A stretch of 64,000 nt of DNA from CAZTAO01 sp964611645. Its GTDB lineage: Bacteria > Armatimonadota > UBA5829. A model generated the notes under the pieces. That model saw nothing but the letters and a program-made list of their open reading frames with translations. It was not told the DNA's origin and searched no databases. Location of the stretch: positions 83,374 through 147,373 of the forward strand of contig CAZTAO010000007.1 of assembly GCA_964611645.1 (NCBI GenBank), written 5' to 3'. The translations under genes were made by a program, and so were the position numbers. Within the stretch, counting starts at the first letter, position 1, and the number at the start of each line of letters is the position of its first letter. Shown piece after piece: positions 1 through 9,530 of the stretch.

Positions 1-691
1 CCGTCGCAAGGTTAGTGATAAATGCAAAAAGCACCAGGAAGATTACAAGGCACCAGTCGGCGGAGTCAAAGGCGACCCCCGATCTGGCATTCGCCGGCTT
101 CGCCCCGTGCTCCCCTTTGGACACCCTCCGATACGAAAGCATAGGCACCAAACACATTCCGCCCGCGACCAGAAACAGCACCCAGTTCCTATGGAGGTTG
201 AGTAGCCATTCCGCGACAAACGGACTCATCGCGATAGCGATGAATGAGGGGCTGTTCACTATACCGATGGTGCGGCCCCGCATATCCGGCGGGCTGACTC
301 CCATGATATAGCCGACCGCGCACAGGCTAACCATCCCTATCCCCGCCCCATGCAGCGCCCTGGCCAGGAACATCAGACCGAGGTTCTGAAGGCCGAGGAT
401 GTACGTAAGCCCACCTGACAGCCCCAGCATAGACCCCAGCAGCAGCGCCGGGCCGAATCCGCGCTTCTCTATGAGCCTGCCGCCAAACATAAACGACGCG
501 GTCATGGCCACTGTGTAGGCGGCCATTATCCAGCCATGCCAGAGGATCGCTATGCCGGACGCGGCCATCACCCGGGGCAGTACGGTGATGAATGTGCCCG
601 AAGCCGTGGCGGCCATCTGGATAGCCCAGACAGCCACTACCGCCCGCGTGAAGTCCTTATCCTGGCCAATGCGACCCGTCTGCAAACCCAT
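1..691 (-). CDS. MFS transporter, 3' part missing (runs off the window)
   Basis: The reverse strand from 691 reads open for about 230 codons to the window edge. The start ATG (691-689) shares one base with the TGA of the upstream DUF4091 gene (TGATG), so the two are translationally coupled. The protein begins MGLQTGRIGQDKDF and has alternating hydrophobic segments typical of a major facilitator: a first helix near residues 15-40, an MFGGRLIEKRGFGP loop like the MFS motif A between helices 2 and 3, and an LARALHGAGIGM stretch matching the conserved helix 4 region. I count about six to seven membrane segments before the edge. The substrate is unknown; the neighbouring glycan-degrading genes suggest a sugar or oligosaccharide, but that is inference. 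Confidence 0.8.
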   Translation of the reverse strand, partial: MGLQTGRIGQDKDFTRAVVAVWAIQMAATASGTFITVLPRVMAASGIAILWHGWIMAAYTVAMTASFMFGGRLIEKRGFGPALLLGSMLGLSGGLTYILGLQNLGLMFLARALHGAGIGMVSLCAVGYIMGVSPPDMRGRTIGIVNSPSFIAIAMSPFVAEWLLNLHRNWVLFLVAGGMCLVPMLSYRRVSKGEHGAKPANARSGVAFDSADWCLVIFLVLFAFITNLAT

Positions 692-3471
692 CAGTGGCCA
701 ACCAATGCGCGTTTTGTGGCGAGGATGCGGTTGTCCAGTTCCCTGCGAACCGCCAGCAGCACGCGCGGGTCCTTGGTGTAGGTTCGGAGGTCCTTGGAGA
801 CGCCGGGCGGTATGTCCAAGAGCTTCCTGTTCTGGGCAATCAGCCTCGCGTCTCTGGTCTTGTCTAGCTTCGCAGTCAATTCCTCCAAAACGACCAGCGC
901 CTCGTAGTCCTCGATGCCGTCCCGGACGTTGGCCAGTCGCACACTCGCCAGAACCTCTTTCTTGCCGGGGTAGATGAGGTGGCCGTCTCCGTTGTCGTTG
1001 CCGTGAGAAGCGGTGACCCAAGGCCCATCCGGCCAGCGTGGCTGTTGCTTCAGGCTCTGCCGCCAGTTGTTGATGGCGTAGTAGAGGAGCATTTTCACCT
1101 TGTAGTCATACATCTGCCAGAAGACAACCCGTTGGTCGATTGCAGGGTAGTCTATAAAGAAGTTGGCATAGGGGTGCCGCGGGCCGCAGCAGAGGTAAGC
1201 GCCGGTGAGCTTGCCGTTTGCACGCCACTTGTCCCACTTTGCCTGGTCTTCCAGTCCCTGCGTCGCAGGCATGACAATATCCATCGCCTGCATCATCTCA
1301 TCGCCGGGTTTGGTGTAGACATCCGCCCTCGGAAGGTCGGGGATCTCCTGCTTCAGCTTGCCCCAGACCCTAAGCATCTCCTGTCGGACGCGCTCGTTGT
1401 ACTCGGGGTACTCGTCCCAGCCGTAGACGTAGCTTATGGGCATGAGTCCCCTGGCTCTGACTTTGTCCGCAAGCTGCTTGAAGTGATCGAAGTCTTTCTC
1501 GCTCTCGCAGACCCCGATCTGGTAGTTGTTCATCCCGCGCTCCAGGCAGAAATCGACGTCCTCCTCCTTCGGGAATGGCAGGAACTCGTATAGTCCGCCG
1601 GCGTAGATTCTGTAGGAGAGAGTCATATCCCATATCTGCCGAGCCCAGGATTGTGGGATATTCTTATACACTCTTGTACCAGGGCCGTCTCCACCGGCTT
1701 CATCCCAGCCGTACCACGCCAGCAGGCTCCCCGACCAGTGCAACCCGAAGATGGTTCGCAGGCGACCGTAAAGCGGCAGGTCATAGTCCAGGACTTCCAG
1801 CGATATCGGCACATTCTTCCTGCCACCGACGCCCGCGTCTATGGTCAAACTGCCCTTATAGACTCCCGCCGGGGTGTTTTCGCGGGCGTAGGCCGTTACC
1901 CACAACGGCTGAGTCTCCGAGCGCTTCACATCGAACGGTTCCAGCGGCATCAGAGGATCGGCCCACCAGCCTACATACTCGGTCTCGTAATCGGGCGGGG
2001 TGGTCTTGACGTAACCGACTATGTCCACCCGCACGTCCGATTTCGGAATAACCGCCCCTTTCGGGCCGACGAGTCTGGTGAAGCTGACTTTGACGTTTGT
2101 GAGGTCCTGGTCGAATGGCACAATCACCACCTGCCCGCTCTCCCTCTCGCGGCGAGCAACTCTGAGGTTGAGCGAAGTTCCGTATTCCAGGTTGGCGTCG
2201 AACCGCCGCAGCTTCACAACGCTGTGCATCGTGCCGACTGAGAACCCGTCGACCGCCCCGCCCTTCTTCAGCGAAGCCAGCCTGCCCAGGAACAGTTGCG
2301 ACCGATCGGACATCTCCCCCACCCGCTCGGAAAGCTCAGTCAGGCCGGCAACCCGCTCATTGGAAAACGGTTGAGCGAGAAGTGTTTTGGCTTTGCGGTT
2401 GGCATCGGTAAGATCGGAGGCGAGCTTCTCAGACGCCTTGCGGAGTGAGGTCGCGTATTCCATCTGCAGCACGGAGTTGCCGTACATGACATACTTCAGG
2501 CGAGTCTGCGCTTCGGCTATTTGGGCCGTGATCAGAGGCATCGGGACGTCAATCACCGCGCTCGCCTGCAGAACTTCATCTCCCAACCGCATGATCACCT
2601 GGGCCTTCGCCGGCGCGCCGGGCGGGACCTGGAACTCGTATGTGTACCAGGCGTTGTGGTCCGGGTTGGCTAGAGTGTTCACCAGCGGCAGGGGACTCGG
2701 CTTATCATCATTGGCAAACAGGACCTCCGCCTGACCCTTGGCCGTCGCCGGCTTCACCCAGAAGTGCATCCTGTTGAGGCCGGGGTTGATTGGAGTGATG
2801 ATGTACTGGCTCTGGAACGGCGCGTTCTCCAGGCCGATCCGCAAAGCGCCCCACTCGGTCGGCGGGTCCTTGGTCCCGGCATATCCCGGCCAGCTTGAGA
2901 TCTCGTTCTGCGGCGCTTCCCGGCGGACTGCGTTTAACTCGAGCATTTCGCCAGGAGCCGGGCTTCCCAACGCCGACAAAGGTATCGTGAATGTCCCCAT
3001 CCACTCATCAGCCCGATCCACCGCCCAACTGGCTCCCGATACCCAGCCCGGCTCCTGCTTACCACCGGACCACCGCACATCGTCAAACTTGCCATCACAC
3101 GCCCCCGTGAACTCCAGCACATCCTCGCCGATCCTGAAATACAGCGAGACGCTATCGTCGTCCCGAACTCTCTCAGGACGCCCGCGCGAGAAGCCCAGCC
3201 TCACGGTGGGCATATCCTTTTCCTCGGCATAGACAGTTACGTACAGGTTTGTGCCATCGTGAGAGACCTGGAGCCGCGTGGCCTGCCGTGAAACCAGTCC
3301 CCCGCTCCCAACCACAAACGGGTGCATTATCATCCCCATCTCAAACGCCCCCCGGCCCGAGGTTCGGCTAGCAGTGATGGTGGGGCGAACCCAGTCGGCT
3401 GCTTGAACGAGAGTCGTCGGCAGTGAGACCAGTGTGAGGGTAAGCAGAACCACGAGGGCAACTATCTTCAA
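691..3471 (-). CDS. Secreted CBM9-like / DUF4091 glycoside hydrolase-like protein
   Basis: Large exported protein of about 926 residues. A longer reading from ATG 3504 is possible, but TTG 3471 sits 8 nt after a strong GGAGG and opens directly into a signal peptide (LKIVALVVLLTLTLVSL, cleavage near VQA), so I prefer it. The N-terminal part (about residues 20-230) resembles CBM9-like beta-sandwich domains (LRIG, LNAVRRE, WMGTFTIPLSALG). The C-terminal half looks like DUF4091, with the end block YYAINNWRQSL, DGHLIYPG and VRDGIEDYEAL typical of that family. DUF4091 proteins are putative glycan-active enzymes of unproven specificity. It is coupled to the downstream MFS gene, which suggests uptake of its products. 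Confidence 0.8.
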   Translation of the reverse strand: MKIVALVVLLTLTLVSLPTTLVQAADWVRPTITASRTSGRGAFEMGMIMHPFVVGSGGLVSRQATRLQVSHDGTNLYVTVYAEEKDMPTVRLGFSRGRPERVRDDDSVSLYFRIGEDVLEFTGACDGKFDDVRWSGGKQEPGWVSGASWAVDRADEWMGTFTIPLSALGSPAPGEMLELNAVRREAPQNEISSWPGYAGTKDPPTEWGALRIGLENAPFQSQYIITPINPGLNRMHFWVKPATAKGQAEVLFANDDKPSPLPLVNTLANPDHNAWYTYEFQVPPGAPAKAQVIMRLGDEVLQASAVIDVPMPLITAQIAEAQTRLKYVMYGNSVLQMEYATSLRKASEKLASDLTDANRKAKTLLAQPFSNERVAGLTELSERVGEMSDRSQLFLGRLASLKKGGAVDGFSVGTMHSVVKLRRFDANLEYGTSLNLRVARRERESGQVVIVPFDQDLTNVKVSFTRLVGPKGAVIPKSDVRVDIVGYVKTTPPDYETEYVGWWADPLMPLEPFDVKRSETQPLWVTAYARENTPAGVYKGSLTIDAGVGGRKNVPISLEVLDYDLPLYGRLRTIFGLHWSGSLLAWYGWDEAGGDGPGTRVYKNIPQSWARQIWDMTLSYRIYAGGLYEFLPFPKEEDVDFCLERGMNNYQIGVCESEKDFDHFKQLADKVRARGLMPISYVYGWDEYPEYNERVRQEMLRVWGKLKQEIPDLPRADVYTKPGDEMMQAMDIVMPATQGLEDQAKWDKWRANGKLTGAYLCCGPRHPYANFFIDYPAIDQRVVFWQMYDYKVKMLLYYAINNWRQSLKQQPRWPDGPWVTASHGNDNGDGHLIYPGKKEVLASVRLANVRDGIEDYEALVVLEELTAKLDKTRDARLIAQNRKLLDIPPGVSKDLRTYTKDPRVLLAVRRELDNRILATKRALVGH

Positions 3472-3573
3472 GGGGACCACCTCCGGGAACAGGCCAAAGC
3501 GCATAGTCAGCTTCAGTTTAGCATGGGGGGCAGGTGGGAGTCGAATCGTATGAGGTGAGGGCGAATCTCCCCC

Positions 3574-5037
3574 TCACCTGTTCACAAACCCAAACACCTC
3601 TGCATCGTTCAACTCGAATCTCAGCCTGACGTCTTTTCCTGTCAGCGCCGAGAGGTCTTTGCCCTCCGGCCATACTACCGGGAGGTCTATGCCGTTGTCC
3701 CTGATCATGTTGGACTCGTAACCCGGGATCGGCTTGCCGGACTCATCCAGCACCTTTACCGTGAGCCGGTCGAATACTGATGCGTTTACTCGAAGCTGGG
3801 GGCCGGCTAGTCTGATGGGACCTGTGGTCCAAGTACCCTCTTTGCGCCAGCTCCTGGCTGAGACCAGCCGCCCGACGGGCATCTGGGCAAGCCCTATGGA
3901 GAAGTACCGTTTCACGTCGTTCTTGTGAGGGAACGGGCAGCCGGCATAGTAGAGCCACCACATGCCGTCCTTTTCTATCAGGTGAGCGGAGGTCATAATC
4001 ATCGCGCTGTCCCACTCGCCCTCCTTGCCAAGCGGAAGCACCATCTGATCGCGGAACGGGCGAATCCAATTCACAGTATCGGTGCTGTAGGCCAGGCCGA
4101 TCTCTATTGTGCCCTCGTTGCAGTGATACATCCACGGGAATGCGACAAAGAGGTCGCCGATGGGGTGGATGGACGTGCCGTAGAACTGGATGTACTGGTC
4201 GAACTTTTTGTCCTCTTCATCGCGGGTGAAGACCCACGTCGGATCGCTCCACTTGATCCCGTCCGTGCTCTCGAACCGGATTGTCTGGCGGAGGCCGATG
4301 GCGTTTTGCGGCTGGTCGTTGGGGGCGGGGTTCGGGTTGGGGATATTGCATTTGTAGTATGAAACAAACTTCCCCAGCGACTGGTGCCAGTAGGTATATA
4401 CCACATCCCCAGCCTCTCCGCCAAGGTAATGCACCGGGTTTCCGGGTATTACGGGTTCGGTGCGCTCGCGGGTCCACTTGAGGCCGTCCGGAGAGAAGAA
4501 ACGGTAGATGCAGTTGTCGCCTTTGTGGCCGTCCGACCCAGGCCCGGTCTGGTAAGCCCACTTCACGTATTTGCGGTCGGGGCTCTTCGCGGCATTATCG
4601 ATGTACACCACCGGCATCCACTCGCCCGGCGAGAGGATATTGCTGGAGGAATCGCCTGGAGCAACATTGGGCTTCTCCCAGTTGATGCCATCCTTGCTCA
4701 CGGCGTAGCAGGTCCCCAGCCCCGTGGTATACCACAATCGGAACTGGTCCTGGGTCTCGTCCCAGAGGGCTGTGCCGTAGAGGATGATGCGGGGATAGGC
4801 ACCCTGGACCTCGTAAGGGCGGTCGGGTCTGATGATCGGGTTCTTGGGGTGCCGGGTGAACTGGTGGACTTTCATCTCGCAGTTCTCAGGCACGCCGTTG
4901 AGCCGAGGGTCGAGCACCATGTACATCTGGCCAGAGTTCAGCTTCAGAGGCGTCTGAGCCCAACTTGCCCCGGCCATTGTTGCCATCAGGCACACCAGAG
5001 AGATTCCGGACATAAACAACTTAGATGCAAACACCAT
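3574..5037 (-). CDS. Secreted five-bladed beta-propeller glycoside hydrolase-like protein
   Basis: 487 residues with a signal peptide (hydrophobic core ISLVCLMATMAGASWA, cleavage near WAQ). The start ATG follows AAGGAG by 7 nt. The body has repeated blades of the type seen in GH32/43/68-like propellers: LWDETQDQFRLWYTTG, YAVSKDGINWEKP, FSPDGLKWTRE, RFESTDGIKWSDP, AYSTDTVNWIRP and WWLYYAG. The S-x-D-G-x-x-W repeats are clear. I cannot pick out the catalytic Asp/Asp/Glu trio with confidence, so the exact GH family and substrate remain open. It probably acts outside the cytoplasm on plant or microbial glycans, in keeping with the surrounding secreted genes. Confidence 0.75.
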   Translation of the reverse strand: MVFASKLFMSGISLVCLMATMAGASWAQTPLKLNSGQMYMVLDPRLNGVPENCEMKVHQFTRHPKNPIIRPDRPYEVQGAYPRIILYGTALWDETQDQFRLWYTTGLGTCYAVSKDGINWEKPNVAPGDSSSNILSPGEWMPVVYIDNAAKSPDRKYVKWAYQTGPGSDGHKGDNCIYRFFSPDGLKWTRERTEPVIPGNPVHYLGGEAGDVVYTYWHQSLGKFVSYYKCNIPNPNPAPNDQPQNAIGLRQTIRFESTDGIKWSDPTWVFTRDEEDKKFDQYIQFYGTSIHPIGDLFVAFPWMYHCNEGTIEIGLAYSTDTVNWIRPFRDQMVLPLGKEGEWDSAMIMTSAHLIEKDGMWWLYYAGCPFPHKNDVKRYFSIGLAQMPVGRLVSARSWRKEGTWTTGPIRLAGPQLRVNASVFDRLTVKVLDESGKPIPGYESNMIRDNGIDLPVVWPEGKDLSALTGKDVRLRFELNDAEVFGFVNR

Positions 5038-5068
5038 TGCGATCTCCTTTTATCAACACACTTACAGC

Positions 5069-5152
5069 ACGCGTAACGCCCGTAGGGGCAGGTCTCCGTG
5101 CCTGCCCGAACCTGCGAACGTGGGCGGTCAACCACGGAGGGTTGACCCTACG
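5069..5152 (+). repeat. MITE-like dispersed repeat, copy A
   Basis: Short element whose core (5081-5152) begins CGTAGGG and ends CCCTACG, giving terminal inverted repeats that continue through CTCCGTG / CACGGAG. An inverted copy of about 85% identity by eye lies at 6362-6450, so the two copies flank the UroD-family gene in opposite orientation. A more diverged third copy is at 38550-38624. No coding capacity. Confidence 0.75.
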
Positions 5153-5217
5153 ACGCATCCCAAGGCTTCGTTCTACCCTCAACCATCAAACTCTCCAACC
5201 ATCAGACCAGCGCAACA

Positions 5218-5244
5218 GCAGATTCCTCCTTCGTCGGAATGACA
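5218..5244. repeat. Dispersed intergenic repeat (GCAGATTCCTCC family)
   Basis: A 27-bp unit running from GCAGATTCCTCC to TCGGAATGACA. Related copies occur at 38877-38904 (inverted), 42498-42525, 63886-63919 (inverted) and 63946-63971. It lies just past the stop of the UroD-family gene. Function unknown. Confidence 0.7.
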
Positions 5245-5245
5245 A

Positions 5246-6337
5246 TCACGCCCAATATCCCGCATATTTCTCCATCGCGTCCATCAGGGCCTTGGCGTTT
5301 CCCAGGGGGACGCCGGGGTACATGCCCGCGGAGCAGATCCTCGGGCAGCCGGTCTCGGANNNNNNNNNNATCATCATGAGCCCGCCGCGCTTGGTTGAGA
5401 GCCTTTGGACTTCCTCCCGGATGAGGTCGTCTATCTGCTTGGGTGTGCCGTAGGGGGTGATGGACTGGCGGTCGATATCTAACTCTATGCAAGTTTTACC
5501 AAAAAAGTTGTCCTTGATCCAGTCGATTCCATTCACCACGTCCTGCAGGTTGAGGACTTCCACTCCCCCGTCCACCAGGTCGGCTGCAAGCTCTCGGATG
5601 TCTCCGTCGGAGTGCATGTGGACGATGCAGTTGGCTTCTCGGGCTGGTTTCATCAGCCGCTGGTAGCTGGGCTTGATGAACTTGCGGAAGAGGTCCGGCG
5701 AGAGCATCGGGCCTACCTGCATCCCCAGGTCCTCGGCATAGCTCATCCACTCGGCCCCGATCTCCAGGTAATTGGACACCACGGCTGAATTGAAACCCTC
5801 CACCATCTCAATGAGCCTATGCAGCCTGGGGTCGTCATCCACCATATCGAAGAGCACGTTCTGGTAGCCTCGGAGGTCGCACAGGCGCAGGAACGTGTGG
5901 CCGTGGATTAGGCCGCCCCACCGCAGATCGCCTCTCTTCTTCGCATCTGCCATGCTCGCCGCAGCCTGATCCCAATCTATCGGCCCAAGGCCGGTGCTTG
6001 TCTGGGAATCGGGCGGGGTGTAGCCCTCGAAGTCATCCCAATCCGCCAGAGGATGCTTCGTGACAGTCCCGACTATCCCATCCTCGGTTGTCTCCCACAC
6101 GCAGCCCCAGTCGTCGGTATAAGGCTCCCCCGCCTTCTCATTCCCCACAAATTGAGGCACCGTGGCAACCACGTGATGCTCGGCGTCGGGAAACAGGAGC
6201 GGATGCCCGATCATCAACTCCCGCAGCGCCTCCACCGGATACCGATGCCAGCAAGCCGCATTGATATGAAACTGCATCGGGATGTAATCCGGAGTATCGA
6301 ACCGGACGGCCTTTAGTATGTTTTCACGGTGTGTCAT
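5246..6337 (-). CDS. Uroporphyrinogen decarboxylase (UroD) family protein, interrupted by an assembly gap
   Basis: 363 codons, with an AGGAG ribosome-binding site 6 nt before the ATG. The start block MTHRENILKAVRFDTPDYIP and later PMLSPDLFRKFIKPSYQRLM, CIVHMHSDGDIRELAADLVDGGVEVLNLQD mark the UroD/methyltransferase superfamily (MtaA/CmuA-like), which in environmental bacteria is usually unrelated to haem synthesis. There are 10 Ns at codons about 323-326. The reading frame on both sides still gives a normal family ending (GMYPGVPLGN, DAMEKYAGY), although 10 is not a multiple of three, so the gap length and the few residues around it are unreliable. Inverted copies of a short repeat flank the gene. 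The substrate is unknown; in this setting a methyl-transfer or sugar-derived substrate is possible. Confidence 0.8.
   Translation of the reverse strand: MTHRENILKAVRFDTPDYIPMQFHINAACWHRYPVEALRELMIGHPLLFPDAEHHVVATVPQFVGNEKAGEPYTDDWGCVWETTEDGIVGTVTKHPLADWDDFEGYTPPDSQTSTGLGPIDWDQAAASMADAKKRGDLRWGGLIHGHTFLRLCDLRGYQNVLFDMVDDDPRLHRLIEMVEGFNSAVVSNYLEIGAEWMSYAEDLGMQVGPMLSPDLFRKFIKPSYQRLMKPAREANCIVHMHSDGDIRELAADLVDGGVEVLNLQDVVNGIDWIKDNFFGKTCIELDIDRQSITPYGTPKQIDDLIREEVQRLSTKRGGLMMXXXXSETGCPRICSAGMYPGVPLGNAKALMDAMEKYAGYWA
5360..5369. other. Assembly gap (10 Ns)
   Basis: Ten undetermined bases inside the UroD-family gene. A run of exactly ten Ns is commonly a scaffolding placeholder and need not reflect the true gap length. 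Confidence 1.
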
Positions 6338-6361
6338 TTCTTGCTCCTGTACGGGTCGATC

Positions 6362-6450
6362 CGTAGGGTCAACCCTCCGTGGTTGACCGCCACGTCAACA
6401 CCCATCCGCAGACGGGCGGGCACGGAGACCCGCCCCTACGGCGTCACGCG
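6362..6450 (-). repeat. MITE-like dispersed repeat, copy B (inverted)
   Basis: Inverted partner of 5069-5152: reading the reverse strand gives the same order ACGCGT, CGTAGGGGC, GGTCTCCGTGCC, GGTCAACCACGGAGGG, CCCTACG. Core 6362-6440 has CGTAGGG / CCCTACG ends. It sits between the UroD start and the stop of the next upstream gene. Confidence 0.75.
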
Positions 6451-6479
6451 TGTCTGGCAAAGTATCCGCCTGACCATGA

Positions 6480-9400
6480 CTACTTCGCCACGTACACATA
6501 CGCCGTATACGGCTCAAAATCATCCTTGAATGTACCACCGGAAGCTTTGAGTGAACGGCCCTCTCCCAACACCTGAAAAGTGCCTGAGGCTCCGGTGATC
6601 TTTGCATCCTTGATTGCCTTGCCCCCGTTCGCTGCTATCAGGTACAGCTTGCTCTTGTGTTCGAACGCACGGAAGTAGACTCCGGCGGGGGCTTTGATGT
6701 CTTTGCGGAGTTTGCCTTCCAGGATCGGTAGTTTAAGGGTTTCGATCTCGGCGTTGAGGGTTTTGAAGTTGGTCCATAGCTCGGGGTAGTCTGGGAGGAA
6801 CCAGCAGCCTCGCTTGTTGTCTGTCCGCTTCAGGCCCTGCGCGCCGTAGGTGTACCAGATCAGGCCCTGCGCTCCCTGGGCTATCGCAGAATATGCCATC
6901 CAGCGGGTCTCTCGCCAGGTCTGGACCCTCTCATTTGGCCACGCGAACGCCTGCGGGACAATCCACAGCCCCGCGCGGTTGCCCATGAAATCCGCGGCAA
7001 TCTTCACCCCATCCGGCGCTCTCTCCATTGGGTATAGCGGGACGGGGTAGTTGTCCGGCATGAGGATGTCCAGCGCCTGCTTGATGCGGGGGACCAGGCT
7101 GGGGTTCCAGTTTTGCACCGCGCTGACCACCGGCCTGTTGGGGTCGATCTCCCGCCAGTCCTTGTAGGCAGCCATCGAGCGGTTGACGTAGTCGAAGGCG
7201 TCGGACATCTCATCCACACCATACCACGCCAGGATGCACTTGTGAGCGTTAGCCACCGCCACCCGCCGCGCAATCTCCTCCCTGGACTCCAGCGCACCGG
7301 ACGGAAGCAGGTAGAAGCCAAGCTCATCGGCGGCTTGCAGCATATCGTCCTTAGGGAAACCGTCCCCCATCACCCCGAGGTTGAACCCCTGCGCCTTGAC
7401 CGACGCTATCATCTCCCGCATAGTCTGGGTCGGCAGCCCGGCTTTGACGGACGCTTCGTTGATAAGATCAAGCTGCTCCCGGCTGATATCGTAGAGGCCG
7501 ATCGGGAAGAATGGCTTGCCGTTCACATAAGCGGCTCCGTTGAACCCGAAGGTGAGCTCGAAATTCGCGGGCTTGGCCACCTGGACCTGGAAGGTCTTTT
7601 CGGCCAGGATGCCCCCATAGTACGGTTCCAGTGACACGGAGACTTCATAGACGCCCGGTTTCCACTTGGATGCGTCGAGCCAGTGGGAGTAGGTTCCGGT
7701 CTTGGTGACTATGCGCTCCACCGATGCCACGGGCTGGCCTTGGACTAGCGCGGTTAGCCGGAGTGTGTGCTTGCCGGATTTGGGCGGTCTGGCTGTGCAG
7801 GAGACCGTCACCCGCTTGACCTTGTCTTTCGACTGTATGAGGTTGCGGTAGTTGGGGCGAACGAGGGAGGCGTCAAGGTAGTCGAGGGTGGTGGCGGTGT
7901 AGATGTTTGAACTCGCCAGCACATCCTCACCATTTCGGAAAACTAGCTGGAACCGTGTCGACTTACCCGCAGGGAGTGTTACCAGAAGCTTGATATCCTG
8001 GCTCTGGAATCGAGTCCCAACTGCTTTCGCCGCAAGAGACACCGTGGGTCCCCCGGAGGGCAGCTCCTCACCGTCGACCGGCACAGCTCTGACCTCGCCC
8101 TTCATCGCCGCCCAACCGTATTCCCAGATGCTTACCGGCAGCATGTTAGTTCCTGGGTTCAACGGTTTCTCCACGGCTGATGTCAGGAGCATCGTCTGGA
8201 CAGAATCGCCGGTAGGAGAGTGCAACTGCGCCAGGACCCGCGCCTCCAGGGAATCCGGGTATGTGGGGAACAGCCACCCGCGCGACTCCAGCTTGTCGCC
8301 CTGCGTAGGAGTGAACCTGGCGAAGTTTATGCCCCAGCCCTCGCCGTCTGCCTTGAGTTCGGAGAATGGGATTCTGACCAAGGCCAGCCAGCCGTCGGCG
8401 GTAGCGCGAGTAGTCGCCTGCCACCATCCGCTCCACTCCGGATTGGATTCCTCTTCGTCCAGCATCGCGCCGAGCGAGTTCACCACAAACCTCCGCTCCG
8501 GCATCTTTGTGCGCGGCTGCGCATGTATCTCGATGCAATCCCCGAACTGGATCATCGGGTCATCGCGCTTGAGCTTCGGCACAGCCGCGGGTTTGCCGGA
8601 GCAGAGGAACTGCAGGTAGAGGTCCGTGCCGTAGTATCCAGCCTTGAGAAGTGTCGGTTTCTCCGACGGGTTCCCGTCAACGTCTTTGAAGCCCCCCAGC
8701 TCCTTGACCGAATCCCAAGGCGCGGCGTCCCAGCCGGTACTCATTGCCGGCCTCTTTGAGAGCTTCGGCAGCGATATCCAGGGCCAGTCTTTCCACGGCT
8801 TGGGGCGAGGGGCTGAGTCTTTGGCAATCCGCTCCGGGTCCTTGGCATAGGCCCAGAGGTTGGCTATGAAGTTGGCGTCCGGGAATGCGGTGCCGGAGTA
8901 TAGGGTGGATATGACTATCAGGCCCTTGCCGTAGCTCTGGCAGGCGAGTGCAGTTCGCCCGGCTGGGTCTTTGACGAGAGGGACGTAATCCGGCCACACG
9001 AGCCTCCAGTATGTCCAGCAAAGCTCTTGGACCGTCACCCCGCCCGGGAAGTGCGGCCCACCCTTCATCAGCGGATGACCTGATATCCACGCCGGCTTTT
9101 GAGTCCCGTACTCGCTCGGCTTGCCAGAGGGTGTCGCCAGAAAGCGCTCGTCGATCTTCCGTATCCACGAGATGCCGCCCTTGGGCTGGTCCTCGAAATC
9201 CTCCACCAGCAGGACCCCACCATTCTCGATGAACTCCCGCCACCGCCTGCCGTACTGTCCGAAATCCTGAGTGTTGGCGAGGTTGTAGCAGGCGGTGAGG
9301 ATGACTATATCATACTGATCCAGCTTCGCGGCAAGTTCGCCGATGCGGGTGTTCTCGATGGTATCAAGCTCCCAGCCATTGGCCTTGAACGCGGCCGCCT

Positions 9401-9530
9401 CGTTGCCCTTGAAGCTGGAATTCGCCCACGCGCTGTAGACCTCGATTGCGCGCGGGGCTGGCGCCTGCGCCCACAACGCCGAAGCAGCAAACAGAAGCAC
9501 AACAGTCAGCCAGAATCTGAAAAACAGCAT
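6480..9530 (-). CDS. Large secreted protein: amidotransferase-like, CBM9-like and TIM-barrel GH-like domains
   Basis: About 1,016 residues. The frame is open upstream to 9674, but ATG 9530 has AAGGAG 7 nt before it and begins a signal peptide (LFFRFWLTVVLLFAASALWA), so it is the likely start. Residues about 25-230 look like a glutamine amidotransferase/ThuA-type fold (DIVILTACYNLAN, FIENGGVLLVEDFED). Residues about 255-450 look CBM9-like (GTDLYLQFLC, ADGWLALVRIPFSELKA). The C-terminal half from about 660 has VNGKPFFPIGLYDISREQ, then ILAWYGVDEMSDAF and NRPVVSAVQNW, resembling the TIM barrel of GH2/GH42-like enzymes with Glu in the YGVDEMSD segment as possible catalytic acid. The 49556-51904 protein shares the barrel and the final PYxAxVYV motif, so they are paralogues. 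Confidence 0.75.
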   Translation of the reverse strand: MLFFRFWLTVVLLFAASALWAQAPAPRAIEVYSAWANSSFKGNEAAAFKANGWELDTIENTRIGELAAKLDQYDIVILTACYNLANTQDFGQYGRRWREFIENGGVLLVEDFEDQPKGGISWIRKIDERFLATPSGKPSEYGTQKPAWISGHPLMKGGPHFPGGVTVQELCWTYWRLVWPDYVPLVKDPAGRTALACQSYGKGLIVISTLYSGTAFPDANFIANLWAYAKDPERIAKDSAPRPKPWKDWPWISLPKLSKRPAMSTGWDAAPWDSVKELGGFKDVDGNPSEKPTLLKAGYYGTDLYLQFLCSGKPAAVPKLKRDDPMIQFGDCIEIHAQPRTKMPERRFVVNSLGAMLDEEESNPEWSGWWQATTRATADGWLALVRIPFSELKADGEGWGINFARFTPTQGDKLESRGWLFPTYPDSLEARVLAQLHSPTGDSVQTMLLTSAVEKPLNPGTNMLPVSIWEYGWAAMKGEVRAVPVDGEELPSGGPTVSLAAKAVGTRFQSQDIKLLVTLPAGKSTRFQLVFRNGEDVLASSNIYTATTLDYLDASLVRPNYRNLIQSKDKVKRVTVSCTARPPKSGKHTLRLTALVQGQPVASVERIVTKTGTYSHWLDASKWKPGVYEVSVSLEPYYGGILAEKTFQVQVAKPANFELTFGFNGAAYVNGKPFFPIGLYDISREQLDLINEASVKAGLPTQTMREMIASVKAQGFNLGVMGDGFPKDDMLQAADELGFYLLPSGALESREEIARRVAVANAHKCILAWYGVDEMSDAFDYVNRSMAAYKDWREIDPNRPVVSAVQNWNPSLVPRIKQALDILMPDNYPVPLYPMERAPDGVKIAADFMGNRAGLWIVPQAFAWPNERVQTWRETRWMAYSAIAQGAQGLIWYTYGAQGLKRTDNKRGCWFLPDYPELWTNFKTLNAEIETLKLPILEGKLRKDIKAPAGVYFRAFEHKSKLYLIAANGGKAIKDAKITGASGTFQVLGEGRSLKASGGTFKDDFEPYTAYVYVAK

